Below, in pieces: positions 44,202-52,976 of a stretch of DNA of 64,000 bases. Under the pieces are notes generated by a model that worked only from the letters and a program-made list of their open reading frames with translations, was not told the origin of the DNA and did no database searches. Source of the DNA: Bacteroidales bacterium KHT7 (GTDB taxonomy: Bacteria; Bacteroidota; Bacteroidia; Bacteroidales; Bacteroidaceae); the NCBI GenBank assembly GCA_900102385.1, contig FNBQ01000004.1, positions 62,001-126,000 of the forward strand. The letters run 5' to 3'. Every line of letters begins with the position of its first letter. Position 1 is the first letter of the stretch. Position numbers and translations under genes: made by a program.

Positions 44202-45965
44202 TTATTTCACAACTATAACAAAGCCACCGCGCGGCTTCATTTCTATTTCATTTGGAAGAGACTGGTCTTTCGAGATGTTCCACGGATTTCCGTCGGCAAA
44301 AACTGTCACGTCGCGTCCTAACCTTTCGAGATTCTTGGTGCTGAACTTCGCCGAAAAATCCTTGTCCGTGCCGTTTATTCCGGCAATATACCAAGTGCTA
44401 CCCTTTCGGCGCGCCATGACAACATATTCGCCCGGATAGCCGGCAAGAAGTCTTGTCTCGTCCCATGCTGTTGGCAGTTCAGACAGATAGTTTCTGACCT
44501 CGGCAGGCTGTGCAAGGAAACTCTCGGGGCGGTCGGCAAGATGCTGAATACCTGATTCATAGAGTGCAGTGAGAGCCAGCTCGTGAGCGTGGGTCGTGAT
44601 GTGCGGATGCTGCGAGTCGGTAAAGGCGCAAGGAGTATAGTCCATCGAGCCTACGACGTTTCGGGTGAAAGGCAGGGTTGCGTTGTGGGCAGCCGCCTTG
44701 TCGGTAAACGTAGGCACGTTGTTGTACCACTCCGCTCCGTAAACGCCCTCGGTACTTACAAGGTTCGGATAAGTTCGCTGCCAGCCGCGTGGAAGCGTTG
44801 CGCCGTGGAAATTGACAAGCAAATGATGCTTCGCCGCGCTTTCGAGGAGTTCAATCATATACTTCATGTTCAGATTGTTGTCACCCGAAAAGAAGTCTAT
44901 CTTCACGCCCTTCACGCCAATTTTCTCGCACCACGCAAATTCCTTCTCGCGGTCATCGGCATTGTTAAGTCTGAACTTCGGACCCGGCGCGCCGTTAATC
45001 CATCCTACCGACGAGTTGTACCATATTATCGGCTTCACTCCGTTGTCTGTGGCATATCTCACAGCGTCCTCAACCGTCTTTCCATCCTTGAACTCGTCCC
45101 ACTCGGCATCAATCAAGACGTAAGGAAGTTTTAGTACCTTTGCCATGTCGGTATATTTTTTGATGATGTTGAAATCGTTAGAGCCATGATTATAAGCCCA
45201 ATATACCCACGCAGCCACACCCGGTTCAATCCACGAAGTATCGTCTATTCTGCAAGGCTCAGAAAGCGTTGTTACGAGGGTCGATTCAACCACATCGGCA
45301 AGATTTCCGATGAGGACGGTCTTCCAAGTGCTCATCTTCGGAATGTTCACGTTCTCGTCGGCAACGATGGTGAACTCGCCCTTCTTGTCGGTACTGTATA
45401 GGCAAGATGCCGCGTTGTCCTTGTGAACATCGGCCTCTGTGAGAAGCGCGAAGACTCCGTTGCCGTACTCGAACAGCGACGGAAAAGCCCATCGGTCGCC
45501 CTTCTTCGTCGGTCTATTCTTCGGAAAGAACTCCTCGTAACTGTCAACCCATTTCTGAAGCCAGTTGTTTGTAGCCGATGCAAAACTTACGGCAACAGGG
45601 TGCTCTCCGTTGAAGTCCATGCTGGCGCGGCTCATCAGTCTGAACGCCACGCCGTCGTTGTATACTCGCAGAATCAGGCTACCGCCCGATGCGAGAGAAT
45701 ACTGATATTCAACGCCTTTGGCTTGGCACATCTGCCTTTTGCCAAGAAGCATCTGATATTTTTCGTTTACGTTTGATTTTCTCGTCAAGCCAGAGATGCC
45801 CTTTACCTCGGCAGAGCAGATTCGCTGCCACTTTCCGCCGTCGCGATACGATATCTTTATCGAATCGCCCTTGGCTGTAGCCTTTATTTTGCCGTTTGGC
45901 GAGGTCTGTGCGCCTGCTCCGGCAGAGACGCAAAGGATTAGCAATGCTGTTATTATTTTCTTCAT
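44202..45965 (-). CDS. Glycoside hydrolase family 97 enzyme
   Basis: A 587-residue exported enzyme (signal MKKIITALLILCVSAGAGAQ). An N-terminal beta-sandwich (about 25-270) precedes a TIM barrel with WVYWAYNHGSNDF, YVLIDAEWDEF, GVKGVKIDFFSGDN and LVSTEGVYGAEWYNN. The Asp in KIDFF fits the nucleophile position of retaining GH97 alpha-galactosidases, while inverting SusB-type enzymes use Glu bases elsewhere; this hints at retaining activity but is not proof. The next gene downstream starts 4 bases on, and GH95 lies upstream with a terminator between. Confidence 0.88.
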   Translation of the reverse strand: MKKIITALLILCVSAGAGAQTSPNGKIKATAKGDSIKISYRDGGKWQRICSAEVKGISGLTRKSNVNEKYQMLLGKRQMCQAKGVEYQYSLASGGSLILRVYNDGVAFRLMSRASMDFNGEHPVAVSFASATNNWLQKWVDSYEEFFPKNRPTKKGDRWAFPSLFEYGNGVFALLTEADVHKDNAASCLYSTDKKGEFTIVADENVNIPKMSTWKTVLIGNLADVVESTLVTTLSEPCRIDDTSWIEPGVAAWVYWAYNHGSNDFNIIKKYTDMAKVLKLPYVLIDAEWDEFKDGKTVEDAVRYATDNGVKPIIWYNSSVGWINGAPGPKFRLNNADDREKEFAWCEKIGVKGVKIDFFSGDNNLNMKYMIELLESAAKHHLLVNFHGATLPRGWQRTYPNLVSTEGVYGAEWYNNVPTFTDKAAAHNATLPFTRNVVGSMDYTPCAFTDSQHPHITTHAHELALTALYESGIQHLADRPESFLAQPAEVRNYLSELPTAWDETRLLAGYPGEYVVMARRKGSTWYIAGINGTDKDFSAKFSTKNLERLGRDVTVFADGNPWNISKDQSLPNEIEMKPRGGFVIVVK

Positions 45966-46013
45966 TTTCTGATATTTAGACTATTCAAAATTAGGTATCA
46001 ATATAAAAGATTG

Positions 46014-46054
46014 AAATCTGTGCGACACGATTTTCAGAAGTCGCACAGATTTCA
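46014..46054 (-). terminator. Terminator after the GH95 gene
   Basis: A perfect 14-bp stem (GAAATCTGTGCGAC with GTCGCACAGATTTC), 8 bases past the GH95 stop on the minus strand and followed by a T-rich tract. Confidence 0.88.
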
Positions 46055-46061
46055 AAGGAAC

Positions 46062-48461
46062 TTATTTCAATACAACCGATTTGCTGAAAGTAACCTTGTA
46101 GGTATAAACCTTCAGTTCCTCGTCGTAAGCCGACATTTCGAAGCCTGAAAGTTTCTTTGGCGAGCGTACGAATATGGTGCGAGGCTCGCCCGGCATTACG
46201 GTATTTGTTATCGTAGCCTTCGACAGTTTGCCTTTGTGCCAGTCAATGTCTACAATCAGTCCGCCCTGCGCTCTCAAGCCCTTCACGCTGCCGTCGCCCC
46301 AAGCATCGGGCAGCGCAGGCAGAATGTGAACAAACTCGTCGTTGCATTGCAGAAGCATCTCGGCAATACCGGCCGTAGCACCAAAGTTGCCGTCAATCTG
46401 GAACGGCGGATGCGCATCGAACATATTCGGGAACGTGCGTCCGTCGGGATATTCGCGCTCCTTGCCTTCGTTTGGCAGAAGTCTGAGCATATTGCGCAGA
46501 ATCTTGTAAGCATGATTACCGTCGAGCATTCGTGCCCAGAAATTAATCTTCCAGCCAAGACTCCAGCCTGTTGCCTGATCGCCGCGCTGCTCGAGCGTTA
46601 CGCCAGCCGCCTTCCACAGTTTGTAAGTCTCGAACGGACTTATCTGCGACGACGGATACAAGCCGTACAGGTGCGAGATGTGGCGGTGCTCGTCCTTAGG
46701 GTCGTCAATATCCTCGCGCCACTCCTGAAGTTGTCCGTACTGTCCCACCTTCATCTTAGGAATCTTGCTAAGAGCCTTCTTCAAATTCTTGCAGTAAGCC
46801 TCATCCTCGCCCAGCACCTTAGCCGCGCGCAGAGCCTGCTCAAGCACATCGGTAGCAATCTGGTTATCCATAGTGCAGCCGGCAGTTACAGGCGACTGCT
46901 TGCCCACTCCGCCATGCTCTGGCGAAACTGACGGAACGACCAGAAGTTCGCCGTCACGCTCAACCATAAAGTCGAGGTAGAAATCGGCAGCACCCTTCAG
47001 AATAGGATAATATTTGCGAAGGAAATCGGAGTCGAGAGTGTAGAGATAATGCTTCCAGATGTGGGTAGAGAGCCATCCTCCGCCGTTAGGGAACATACCC
47101 CAGAATGCGCCGTCAACCGGACCGGCAATGCGCCAGATATCGGTATTATGATGAGCCATCCAACCGCCGCAGCCGTACATCTTTCGGGCTGTCTCTGCGC
47201 CGGTAACGCTGAGGTCGGAGATGAGCGAGAACAGCGGTTCAACGCTCTCGGTAAGTCCGCACACCTCGGCTGGCCAATAGTTCATCTCGGTATTTATGTT
47301 GATTGTGTATTTCGAATCCCACGGAGCGTTAGTCTTGTCGTTCCAAACGCCCTGCAGATTGGCTGCCTGACCGCCTGTCTGCGATGACGAGATGAGCAGG
47401 TATCTTCCGTAGTTGAAGAGCAGCGCACAGAGCGAGCCTCTGCCCTCGCCTGCAACATGCTTATGGTCTACCGCCTTGTAATAGTTTGCCAGTCGCTCGT
47501 TGGTTGGCAGGGCGGCGTTGGTTGCGGGCTCTTCGCTGAGAGTAAGTTTTACTCTGTTGTACTGGTTCTGATATTTTGCGACGTGACGCTTCAGAAGCAA
47601 GTTGTAATTCATCTTCTCGGCAGCCGAGAGAAGTTCGTCGTTCTTCTTGTCGGCATCTCCGCTAACATCCTTGTAATTAACGAAATTCGTTGCCGCACAG
47701 ATGAACAATGTTGCCTCTGTCGCATTTTCGACCTTCAGACTGTTGCCCGATTCGCTTATCTTTCCGTCGGACTTAGCATCGACACGGCATTTAGCCGTCA
47801 GAGCCGCCTTCACGCCTTCTTGGTCAACGCCCTTCACCGAAATAAGCAGCGAGCCGTCCTTTGCCTCGGCGGTAGATGCGAGCTGACATTCGTGTCCGAG
47901 TGCAAAACTTAGCGCGCCCTTCTTGCTCGCCTTTATGTGCATAACCACAATGCCGTCGGCAAGCGAGGCAAATGTTGTTCGCGTGTACTTAACGCCGTCT
48001 ATCGTGTAAGAAGTGGTGTTTGTCGCGTTTTTCAGGTTCAGTTCGCGAGTGTAGTGCTGCGCCTCGCCCTTTGTTCCGAAATCGAGTTTCAGACTGCCGA
48101 GAGTAAGGAATCTCATTCCGTGAGGACCTTTTATAAACTCGCGGTTTATTAGGTCTTCAGCCTGTTTTTCCTTGCCTTCGAAAATTAGGTTTCGCACCTC
48201 GTTAAGGTAATAGATGCTCTGGCTGCTGTTGTTATTGTGCGGACCGCCACTCCAGAAAGTCTCTTCGTTAAGCTGAATCCGCTCTACGTCCGTTCCACCA
48301 TAGACCATAGCTCCCATACGGCTGTTGCCCAGCGGCAGAGCCTCGAGCCAGCACGATGCCGGCTTATTGTACCACAAACGCTGACTGTTGTCGGTTTGTG
48401 CATTTACCGATATGGCGGCTGCTATGAGCAACGCGCCCACACACATTTTTCTTATCATCAT
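46062..48461 (-). CDS. Glycoside hydrolase family 95 (alpha-L-fucosidase / alpha-L-galactosidase type)
   Basis: About 799 residues. The start is set at [15 protein letters not shown] because it yields a proper signal peptide ending near INAQ. N-terminal beta domain begins [29 protein letters not shown], the standard GH95 opening with [11 protein letters not shown]-like sequence; the (alpha/alpha)6 barrel follows ([28 protein letters not shown], and [16 protein letters not shown]). These enzymes remove terminal alpha-1,2-fucose or alpha-L-galactose from plant xyloglucan or host glycans. Linkage cannot be assigned. Confidence 0.95.
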   Translation of the reverse strand: MMIRKMCVGALLIAAAISVNAQTDNSQRLWYNKPASCWLEALPLGNSRMGAMVYGGTDVERIQLNEETFWSGGPHNNNSSQSIYYLNEVRNLIFEGKEKQAEDLINREFIKGPHGMRFLTLGSLKLDFGTKGEAQHYTRELNLKNATNTTSYTIDGVKYTRTTFASLADGIVVMHIKASKKGALSFALGHECQLASTAEAKDGSLLISVKGVDQEGVKAALTAKCRVDAKSDGKISESGNSLKVENATEATLFICAATNFVNYKDVSGDADKKNDELLSAAEKMNYNLLLKRHVAKYQNQYNRVKLTLSEEPATNAALPTNERLANYYKAVDHKHVAGEGRGSLCALLFNYGRYLLISSSQTGGQAANLQGVWNDKTNAPWDSKYTININTEMNYWPAEVCGLTESVEPLFSLISDLSVTGAETARKMYGCGGWMAHHNTDIWRIAGPVDGAFWGMFPNGGGWLSTHIWKHYLYTLDSDFLRKYYPILKGAADFYLDFMVERDGELLVVPSVSPEHGGVGKQSPVTAGCTMDNQIATDVLEQALRAAKVLGEDEAYCKNLKKALSKIPKMKVGQYGQLQEWREDIDDPKDEHRHISHLYGLYPSSQISPFETYKLWKAAGVTLEQRGDQATGWSLGWKINFWARMLDGNHAYKILRNMLRLLPNEGKEREYPDGRTFPNMFDAHPPFQIDGNFGATAGIAEMLLQCNDEFVHILPALPDAWGDGSVKGLRAQGGLIVDIDWHKGKLSKATITNTVMPGEPRTIFVRSPKKLSGFEMSAYDEELKVYTYKVTFSKSVVLK

Positions 48462-48527
48462 CTGAAAAAAGGTTACATAATAGCTAAAACTATGCGAAGA
48501 TATAAAAAAAATGACAAAAAGCACAAA

Positions 48528-48570
48528 AAAACTCCTGCAAATCCGAGAAGAAATGCAGGAGTTTCTTTAT
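48528..48570 (-). terminator. Terminator of the lemA-DUF2207 operon
   Basis: ACTCCTGCA/TGCAGGAGT stem; on the minus strand followed by seven T. Confidence 0.85.
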
Positions 48571-48592
48571 TTCATATCCTATTGTGACGGAA

Positions 48593-50311
48593 TCATCTTC
48601 CGCCGCCACCGCCACCGCCGCTACAGCCGCCACCGCCGCCTATCGACGACCAGCTGCTGTGTCCCGACGACGATGTCTTCTTGTCATGCGCATCTATCGA
48701 ACTCGTAACACCTGTGTGTATAACATCCGTCCACACATCGGTAAATCCGGCATCGGCAAGTTCGAGATTCTTGGCAAGGTTAGACATATCCAGATACTCA
48801 GGATTTAGTTTCTTCATCTCTGCCCTAACCTTGTCGGCAATGCCGAAGAACTGGGCATAAATCATATAGTTGTCCCAAAGTTTCACTTCCATTATTCCAC
48901 GCTCGTTAAGCAGAGAGAAATCTTCGAGGAAAGCCTTCAGTCCAAACACATCGGCTCCGTTCTTGTTGATGTAATCGTCTTCGACATCTACTTGCAGAGC
49001 ATCAACCACTTCCTTTATCATTCCGTAGTGGCTCTTTCCCCACGCTTCGAACTCGTTTGGCTGAAGAACGAGGTCGCTACCCGATGCCTGCGTGAGCACC
49101 TTCAGTACCTGCTCGCAGATTCTGTCATCGCCCTCAAGTTCCTTGCTGACGCGCTTTACCGGACGCTCAATCTTCATCATGTCGGTAAGCTTGCCCTTCC
49201 AGTTTTCTTTCACGATGGAAATATCGCCGCGCGAGATAAGGCGGAGGATGATTGCGCCGAGAAGATTCTCCTCGTTCATGTTGAAGAAATACGAAAGTTT
49301 GTTTATCAGACTTCGGTTCTCGACGAGCGACCATTCAGGGTTGACATCACGGTAATATCTGCCTTTGGCTATGCCTATTCGCTTACGGCGATAGTACAGT
49401 CTGAGCGGAGCAAGCGAGACAATCCACCACAACGCCACAAGTATTCCCCACAGAACGTACAGCAAGAAGTTGGCTAACATACCTGCAAGGAATCTTGCCA
49501 CCAAGCAAAATGCTACAAACACAACGGCTATAACATAATCCCAAAAATCCCAGTCCTCATCGTCGCTGGAATAATCGCTGCCGTCGAGTGCTTCCTGCTT
49601 GCGCTGTTCCCATGTCTTGTCAGCCTTCACAGCCGGCTCAAAGATGCCTTTGTCAAACTCAAGCATCACGATTATTCGCTTGCCGTTGCCTATGGTCTCG
49701 CTCGGCGTTACCACAATGCAGCTGTCGCCAAACTCAATGCGTCCCTTATGTCCGAAAGCCCATCGGCGAGTGTTTGCCTCGGAGATGTTGATTGAATCAT
49801 CGGGCCAGATGGTAACGCAGGCATTCTCGATGTCGCAGTTCATGTCAACGAAGCAATGGTTGAATCCGTCGTTGGTATCGTAACTCTTCACAAGATTTGT
49901 GAGAACGTAGCTCACGACATACTGATGTCTGCCATAGTCGCCAAATCCCCAGCAGATTTCATCGCCGTTGTTTATTCCGCACTTTCCTGCCTTTTCGTCG
50001 CGGCTGGCATCAACGTCCCACGAGCCAAGCGTTTCGAACTTCTGAAGGCCATTTTTACCGGGGATATAGCCCTCAACCTGAAGATCCTCAATCCTCATGC
50101 CCGACTGAGCCTTGTGCTTTACGTACCATTCGCTCTTGGCATCGCTATCGTCGAGGTCTATATCCCATCGTTCTTCGACATAAGCATCTCCGTTGCGATA
50201 GAGAACAACGCTTATTTCGAGATTCTTCACATCGCTTGCCAGAACATTCAGGGGCGAAAGTACGGCAAGCAGAAGAGTCAGGGCTACAGCCTTACTTATT
50301 GAATGCCTCAT
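48593..50311 (-). CDS. DUF2207 membrane protein with Gly-rich C terminus
   Basis: A 572-residue protein with an N-terminal signal (to about residue 25), an extracytoplasmic DUF2207 beta domain (about 30-240: LEISVVLYRNGDAYVEERWDID), two close transmembrane helices near 260-305, a cytoplasmic domain after RLYYRRKR, and a Gly-rich tail (GGGGGCSGGGGGGGR). DUF2207 proteins are often encoded with LemA; here its start overlaps the lemA stop by 20 bases. Function of the pair is unknown, possibly envelope stress or quality control. Confidence 0.85.
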   Translation of the reverse strand: MRHSISKAVALTLLLAVLSPLNVLASDVKNLEISVVLYRNGDAYVEERWDIDLDDSDAKSEWYVKHKAQSGMRIEDLQVEGYIPGKNGLQKFETLGSWDVDASRDEKAGKCGINNGDEICWGFGDYGRHQYVVSYVLTNLVKSYDTNDGFNHCFVDMNCDIENACVTIWPDDSINISEANTRRWAFGHKGRIEFGDSCIVVTPSETIGNGKRIIVMLEFDKGIFEPAVKADKTWEQRKQEALDGSDYSSDDEDWDFWDYVIAVVFVAFCLVARFLAGMLANFLLYVLWGILVALWWIVSLAPLRLYYRRKRIGIAKGRYYRDVNPEWSLVENRSLINKLSYFFNMNEENLLGAIILRLISRGDISIVKENWKGKLTDMMKIERPVKRVSKELEGDDRICEQVLKVLTQASGSDLVLQPNEFEAWGKSHYGMIKEVVDALQVDVEDDYINKNGADVFGLKAFLEDFSLLNERGIMEVKLWDNYMIYAQFFGIADKVRAEMKKLNPEYLDMSNLAKNLELADAGFTDVWTDVIHTGVTSSIDAHDKKTSSSGHSSWSSIGGGGGCSGGGGGGGR

Positions 50312-50855
50312 CTAAGTCGGGATAAGCTTTTTTCCTTGCATCGTCAACTGTAAGATAATCTTTCTCGGTAAAGTGCAGCATAGATGCCACGATAGAAGAA
50401 GGCCACTGGCGAACCAAGCGGTTCATCTTCGTTGCAGTATCGTTGTATATCATACGCGACATGCGGACGTGCTCCTCGTACTTGTCTACGCCGCCCATAG
50501 CCTCTTTGTATAGGTCGGCTGCCTTCAGGTCGGGATAGGCCTCGCCAATGGCAAGGAGTCTGCCAACAACCTGCTGCATGGCACTCTGCTGCTCGTCGAT
50601 AAGAGAGGCTGAATCGACCTTCTCGCCTCTGCGCTGCTGGATAACATTTATAAGAGTCTCAGACTCGTGCTTTGAGTACTGTGCAGCCATCTTTGCCAAG
50701 GCAAGCAGGGCATCCCATCGCGAGTTAAGCTGAACCTCAATCTGGCTGAGTGCGTTCTTGCACATCTCGTCGTTACTAACCAATGCTCTCTGAGTGCTTA
50801 CGAAATAGAAAAGCACTAACAGGGCAACAATTCCAATCACAATTAGTGGTGTCAT
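50292..50855 (-). CDS. lemA: LemA family protein
   Basis: A 187-residue protein with one N-terminal membrane helix (about residues 4-20) followed by a long alpha-helical bundle. Typical motifs: ALSQIEVQLNSRWDALLALAKMAAQYSKHESETL and AIGEAYPDLKA, with RLVRQWPSSIVASMLHF. Length is normal for LemA. First gene of the two-gene operon. Confidence 0.93.
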   Translation of the reverse strand: MTPLIVIGIVALLVLFYFVSTQRALVSNDEMCKNALSQIEVQLNSRWDALLALAKMAAQYSKHESETLINVIQQRRGEKVDSASLIDEQQSAMQQVVGRLLAIGEAYPDLKAADLYKEAMGGVDKYEEHVRMSRMIYNDTATKMNRLVRQWPSSIVASMLHFTEKDYLTVDDARKKAYPDLDEAFNK

Positions 50856-51027
50856 ATTTTTTTGAATTATTTAGAATTATTTCTTCTGATATTTTTGCGT
50901 AAATCAAAGATTTCGGACGAAACAAAGTCCGCTTGCGAAAATACAACAAATCTTTCTAAACCGCTGCAACAACATCCAAAAAATGCACAATTCCGACAAT
51001 AAAATTGCCACCGCCACCACTTTTTAT

Positions 51028-51036
51028 TATTTTTGC
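51028..51036 (+). promoter_or_regulatory. -7 box for the PrsW-type gene
   Basis: TATTTTTGC, perfect consensus, 35 bases before the start codon. Confidence 0.65.
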
Positions 51037-51070
51037 AGCCGAAAAATACAACATTTTTACATAAGCAAAC

Positions 51071-51778
51071 ATGATTAGTATTCTGATTACCGGAATTTTG
51101 CCAGCCCTCGTGCTGTGGCTATACATCAACTGGCGAGACCCTCAGCGCGAGCCTCTCGGCAAGCTTCTGAAAGCCCTGTTCTGGGGAATGGCAATCTGCA
51201 TTCCAGTGGCATTGGTCGAGGAGATTGTAGGTGCAATTCTTTTTGACGACGGTGAGTCGCACTCGGTTATTGGCGGAGTGGTTAACGCCTTCTTCGTGGC
51301 TGCCATTCCCGAAGAGACATTCAAGCTTATAGCCCTGTGGATTGTGGTGCGCCACAACAAGGCGTTCGACGAGTATTTCGATGGCATTACATACGCCGTG
51401 AGCGTGGGACTCGGCTTTGCCGCCTTCGAGAACATCTTGTATCTCTTCGATTCCGAAGACTGGCAGATTGTGGGCATCATGCGCGCCCTTCTCGCCGTTC
51501 CGGGACACTATGCCTTTGCCGTGCTGATGGGCTATTACTACTCGCTCCGCCACTTCGGAATAAACAGATTCCGCAACGGCATAATGACGATTGCTGCGCC
51601 TGTGTTTGCGCACGGCGTCTACGACGGAATCCTGATGGCTTCCGAAGGTGTTTCGGAGGATGTTGCCGCCGGAGTGGGACTCGTGGCATTCGTAGCCGTG
51701 GTCATCTTCAGTTTCAAACTGCAAAAGAATGCCTTGAGAAAGATTAAAGGTCTGATAGAAAAGGATAGAGAACGATAA
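51071..51778 (+). CDS. PrsW-type intramembrane metalloprotease
   Basis: A 235-residue membrane protein with about seven hydrophobic segments. Motif 1 is PEETFK (EExxK, about residues 79-84), followed by FEN in AAFENILYLF and the His of PGHYAFAVLMGYYYS and FAHGVYDG; these glutamates and histidines form the putative metal site in the CAAX/PrsW clan. Family members cleave anti-sigma factors or remodel membrane proteins. It stands alone and converges with the RM operon on the other strand, whose end begins directly after its stop. Confidence 0.88.
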   Translation: MISILITGILPALVLWLYINWRDPQREPLGKLLKALFWGMAICIPVALVEEIVGAILFDDGESHSVIGGVVNAFFVAAIPEETFKLIALWIVVRHNKAFDEYFDGITYAVSVGLGFAAFENILYLFDSEDWQIVGIMRALLAVPGHYAFAVLMGYYYSLRHFGINRFRNGIMTIAAPVFAHGVYDGILMASEGVSEDVAAGVGLVAFVAVVIFSFKLQKNALRKIKGLIEKDRER

Positions 51779-52975
51779 CTACGCAACATTATTATAGAGT
51801 ATTCGCAACTGTTTTCTAATATCAGCAAAAGATAGGTTTTGGCTAAGATCTGCATGCAAGCCTACATTGATGACATAGATGAACGATTCTTTTCGATAAT
51901 ACTTATCACCTGTAGCCTCTAACGATTGCTGTATCTTTTGAGATTTTGCCAACAAGCAAACTAATTGATAGTCTTTGTTGATTACTTGTGTATGATTGTT
52001 GGGATGGGCTTTCGTATAGTGCTGTGTAGCGGTCAACTTTATAAGGTTTTCCAAATAGTGAGCTATCTCTGGGAATTGAGACTTTGGAAATATATGATGT
52101 ATCTGAGTTGCCTCACCATTTGCGTATTGGTCTCTAACTTCGCTATCATACTGAATCTTATGTAACAGTTTTATGGCCTTATTCACCTGATAAGCATCAT
52201 ACGCCTCTTGCTGTTTCATTTCTTCTGCCGTTGCTGCCTCTTGACGAGTTTGAGACTTAGCCTTATCTACATCACGCCAATTCTTGCGATTGTACATCAA
52301 ATCAGAGAAAGCGATAATGTCCTTGGACAATCTGCCCTTCTCTGTTCCCTTAATGTCATTCTCCGCCGAATAAACATTTATAACCTTCGTAAAGATACGA
52401 GCCACTTCCACAGCACCATTGATTGCTGTATTACCGATTATAAACCGACTATACCTTTCTTTGAGTTCCGTATAGTCCTGTTGGGAAACAGTTCCTTTTA
52501 TACAAGAATCCTTGAACTTTTCGAAAAATTTTAGAATACCGCTGTCTGACAACACTTTTGTGATATACACATACAGGAAATTGTAAGCATTACGCTCTTT
52601 AGTAGCAATATAGTCAAGAATATTTCCATCTGCAATTCTGTAGAAATTCACATTGCCCCTTTTCTCAATACCAAGAACGTGTGCGTATGCCAACATTCTC
52701 AAAGGCTGTTGAATGAACTTATCATATTCATGTCGAGCAGTCTTATTTTTTGGACTTGGCTTACCGAATATAGCCGAGGCATTCTTTATAAAGTATGGCA
52801 TATCCCATACGTCTTGTACCGTAAACTCATTTTCTTGGGGATTCAAATTGATGATACAATCAGCAATAAAGCAGACAACATCGGGGGTACACTTCTGATC
52901 CATAAATCGCGCATCATGGCTTTTACGGACATCCAAGTCATACTTAGTCAAGAATTTAGTTATTTCACTTATCAT
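51779..52975 (-). CDS. HNH restriction endonuclease of the type II RM system
   Basis: A 398-residue protein. The C-terminal part has a ββα-metal HNH site: QIHHIFPKSQFPEIAHYLENLIKLT...HYTKAHPNNH (about residues 287-325), with the paired His, the Asn in ENLIKL and a later His. The N-terminal 250 residues are helical and should hold DNA recognition. It begins 1 base after the fused methyltransferase gene and is thus the cognate nuclease. Eco31I/Alw26I/Esp3I-type IIS systems also pair a nuclease with an HNH site with a fused C5/N6 methyltransferase; this one is shorter than I recall for those enzymes, so it may be a relative. Lower GC than neighbours. Confidence 0.78.
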   Translation of the reverse strand: MISEITKFLTKYDLDVRKSHDARFMDQKCTPDVVCFIADCIINLNPQENEFTVQDVWDMPYFIKNASAIFGKPSPKNKTARHEYDKFIQQPLRMLAYAHVLGIEKRGNVNFYRIADGNILDYIATKERNAYNFLYVYITKVLSDSGILKFFEKFKDSCIKGTVSQQDYTELKERYSRFIIGNTAINGAVEVARIFTKVINVYSAENDIKGTEKGRLSKDIIAFSDLMYNRKNWRDVDKAKSQTRQEAATAEEMKQQEAYDAYQVNKAIKLLHKIQYDSEVRDQYANGEATQIHHIFPKSQFPEIAHYLENLIKLTATQHYTKAHPNNHTQVINKDYQLVCLLAKSQKIQQSLEATGDKYYRKESFIYVINVGLHADLSQNLSFADIRKQLRILYNNVA

Positions 52976-52976
52976 A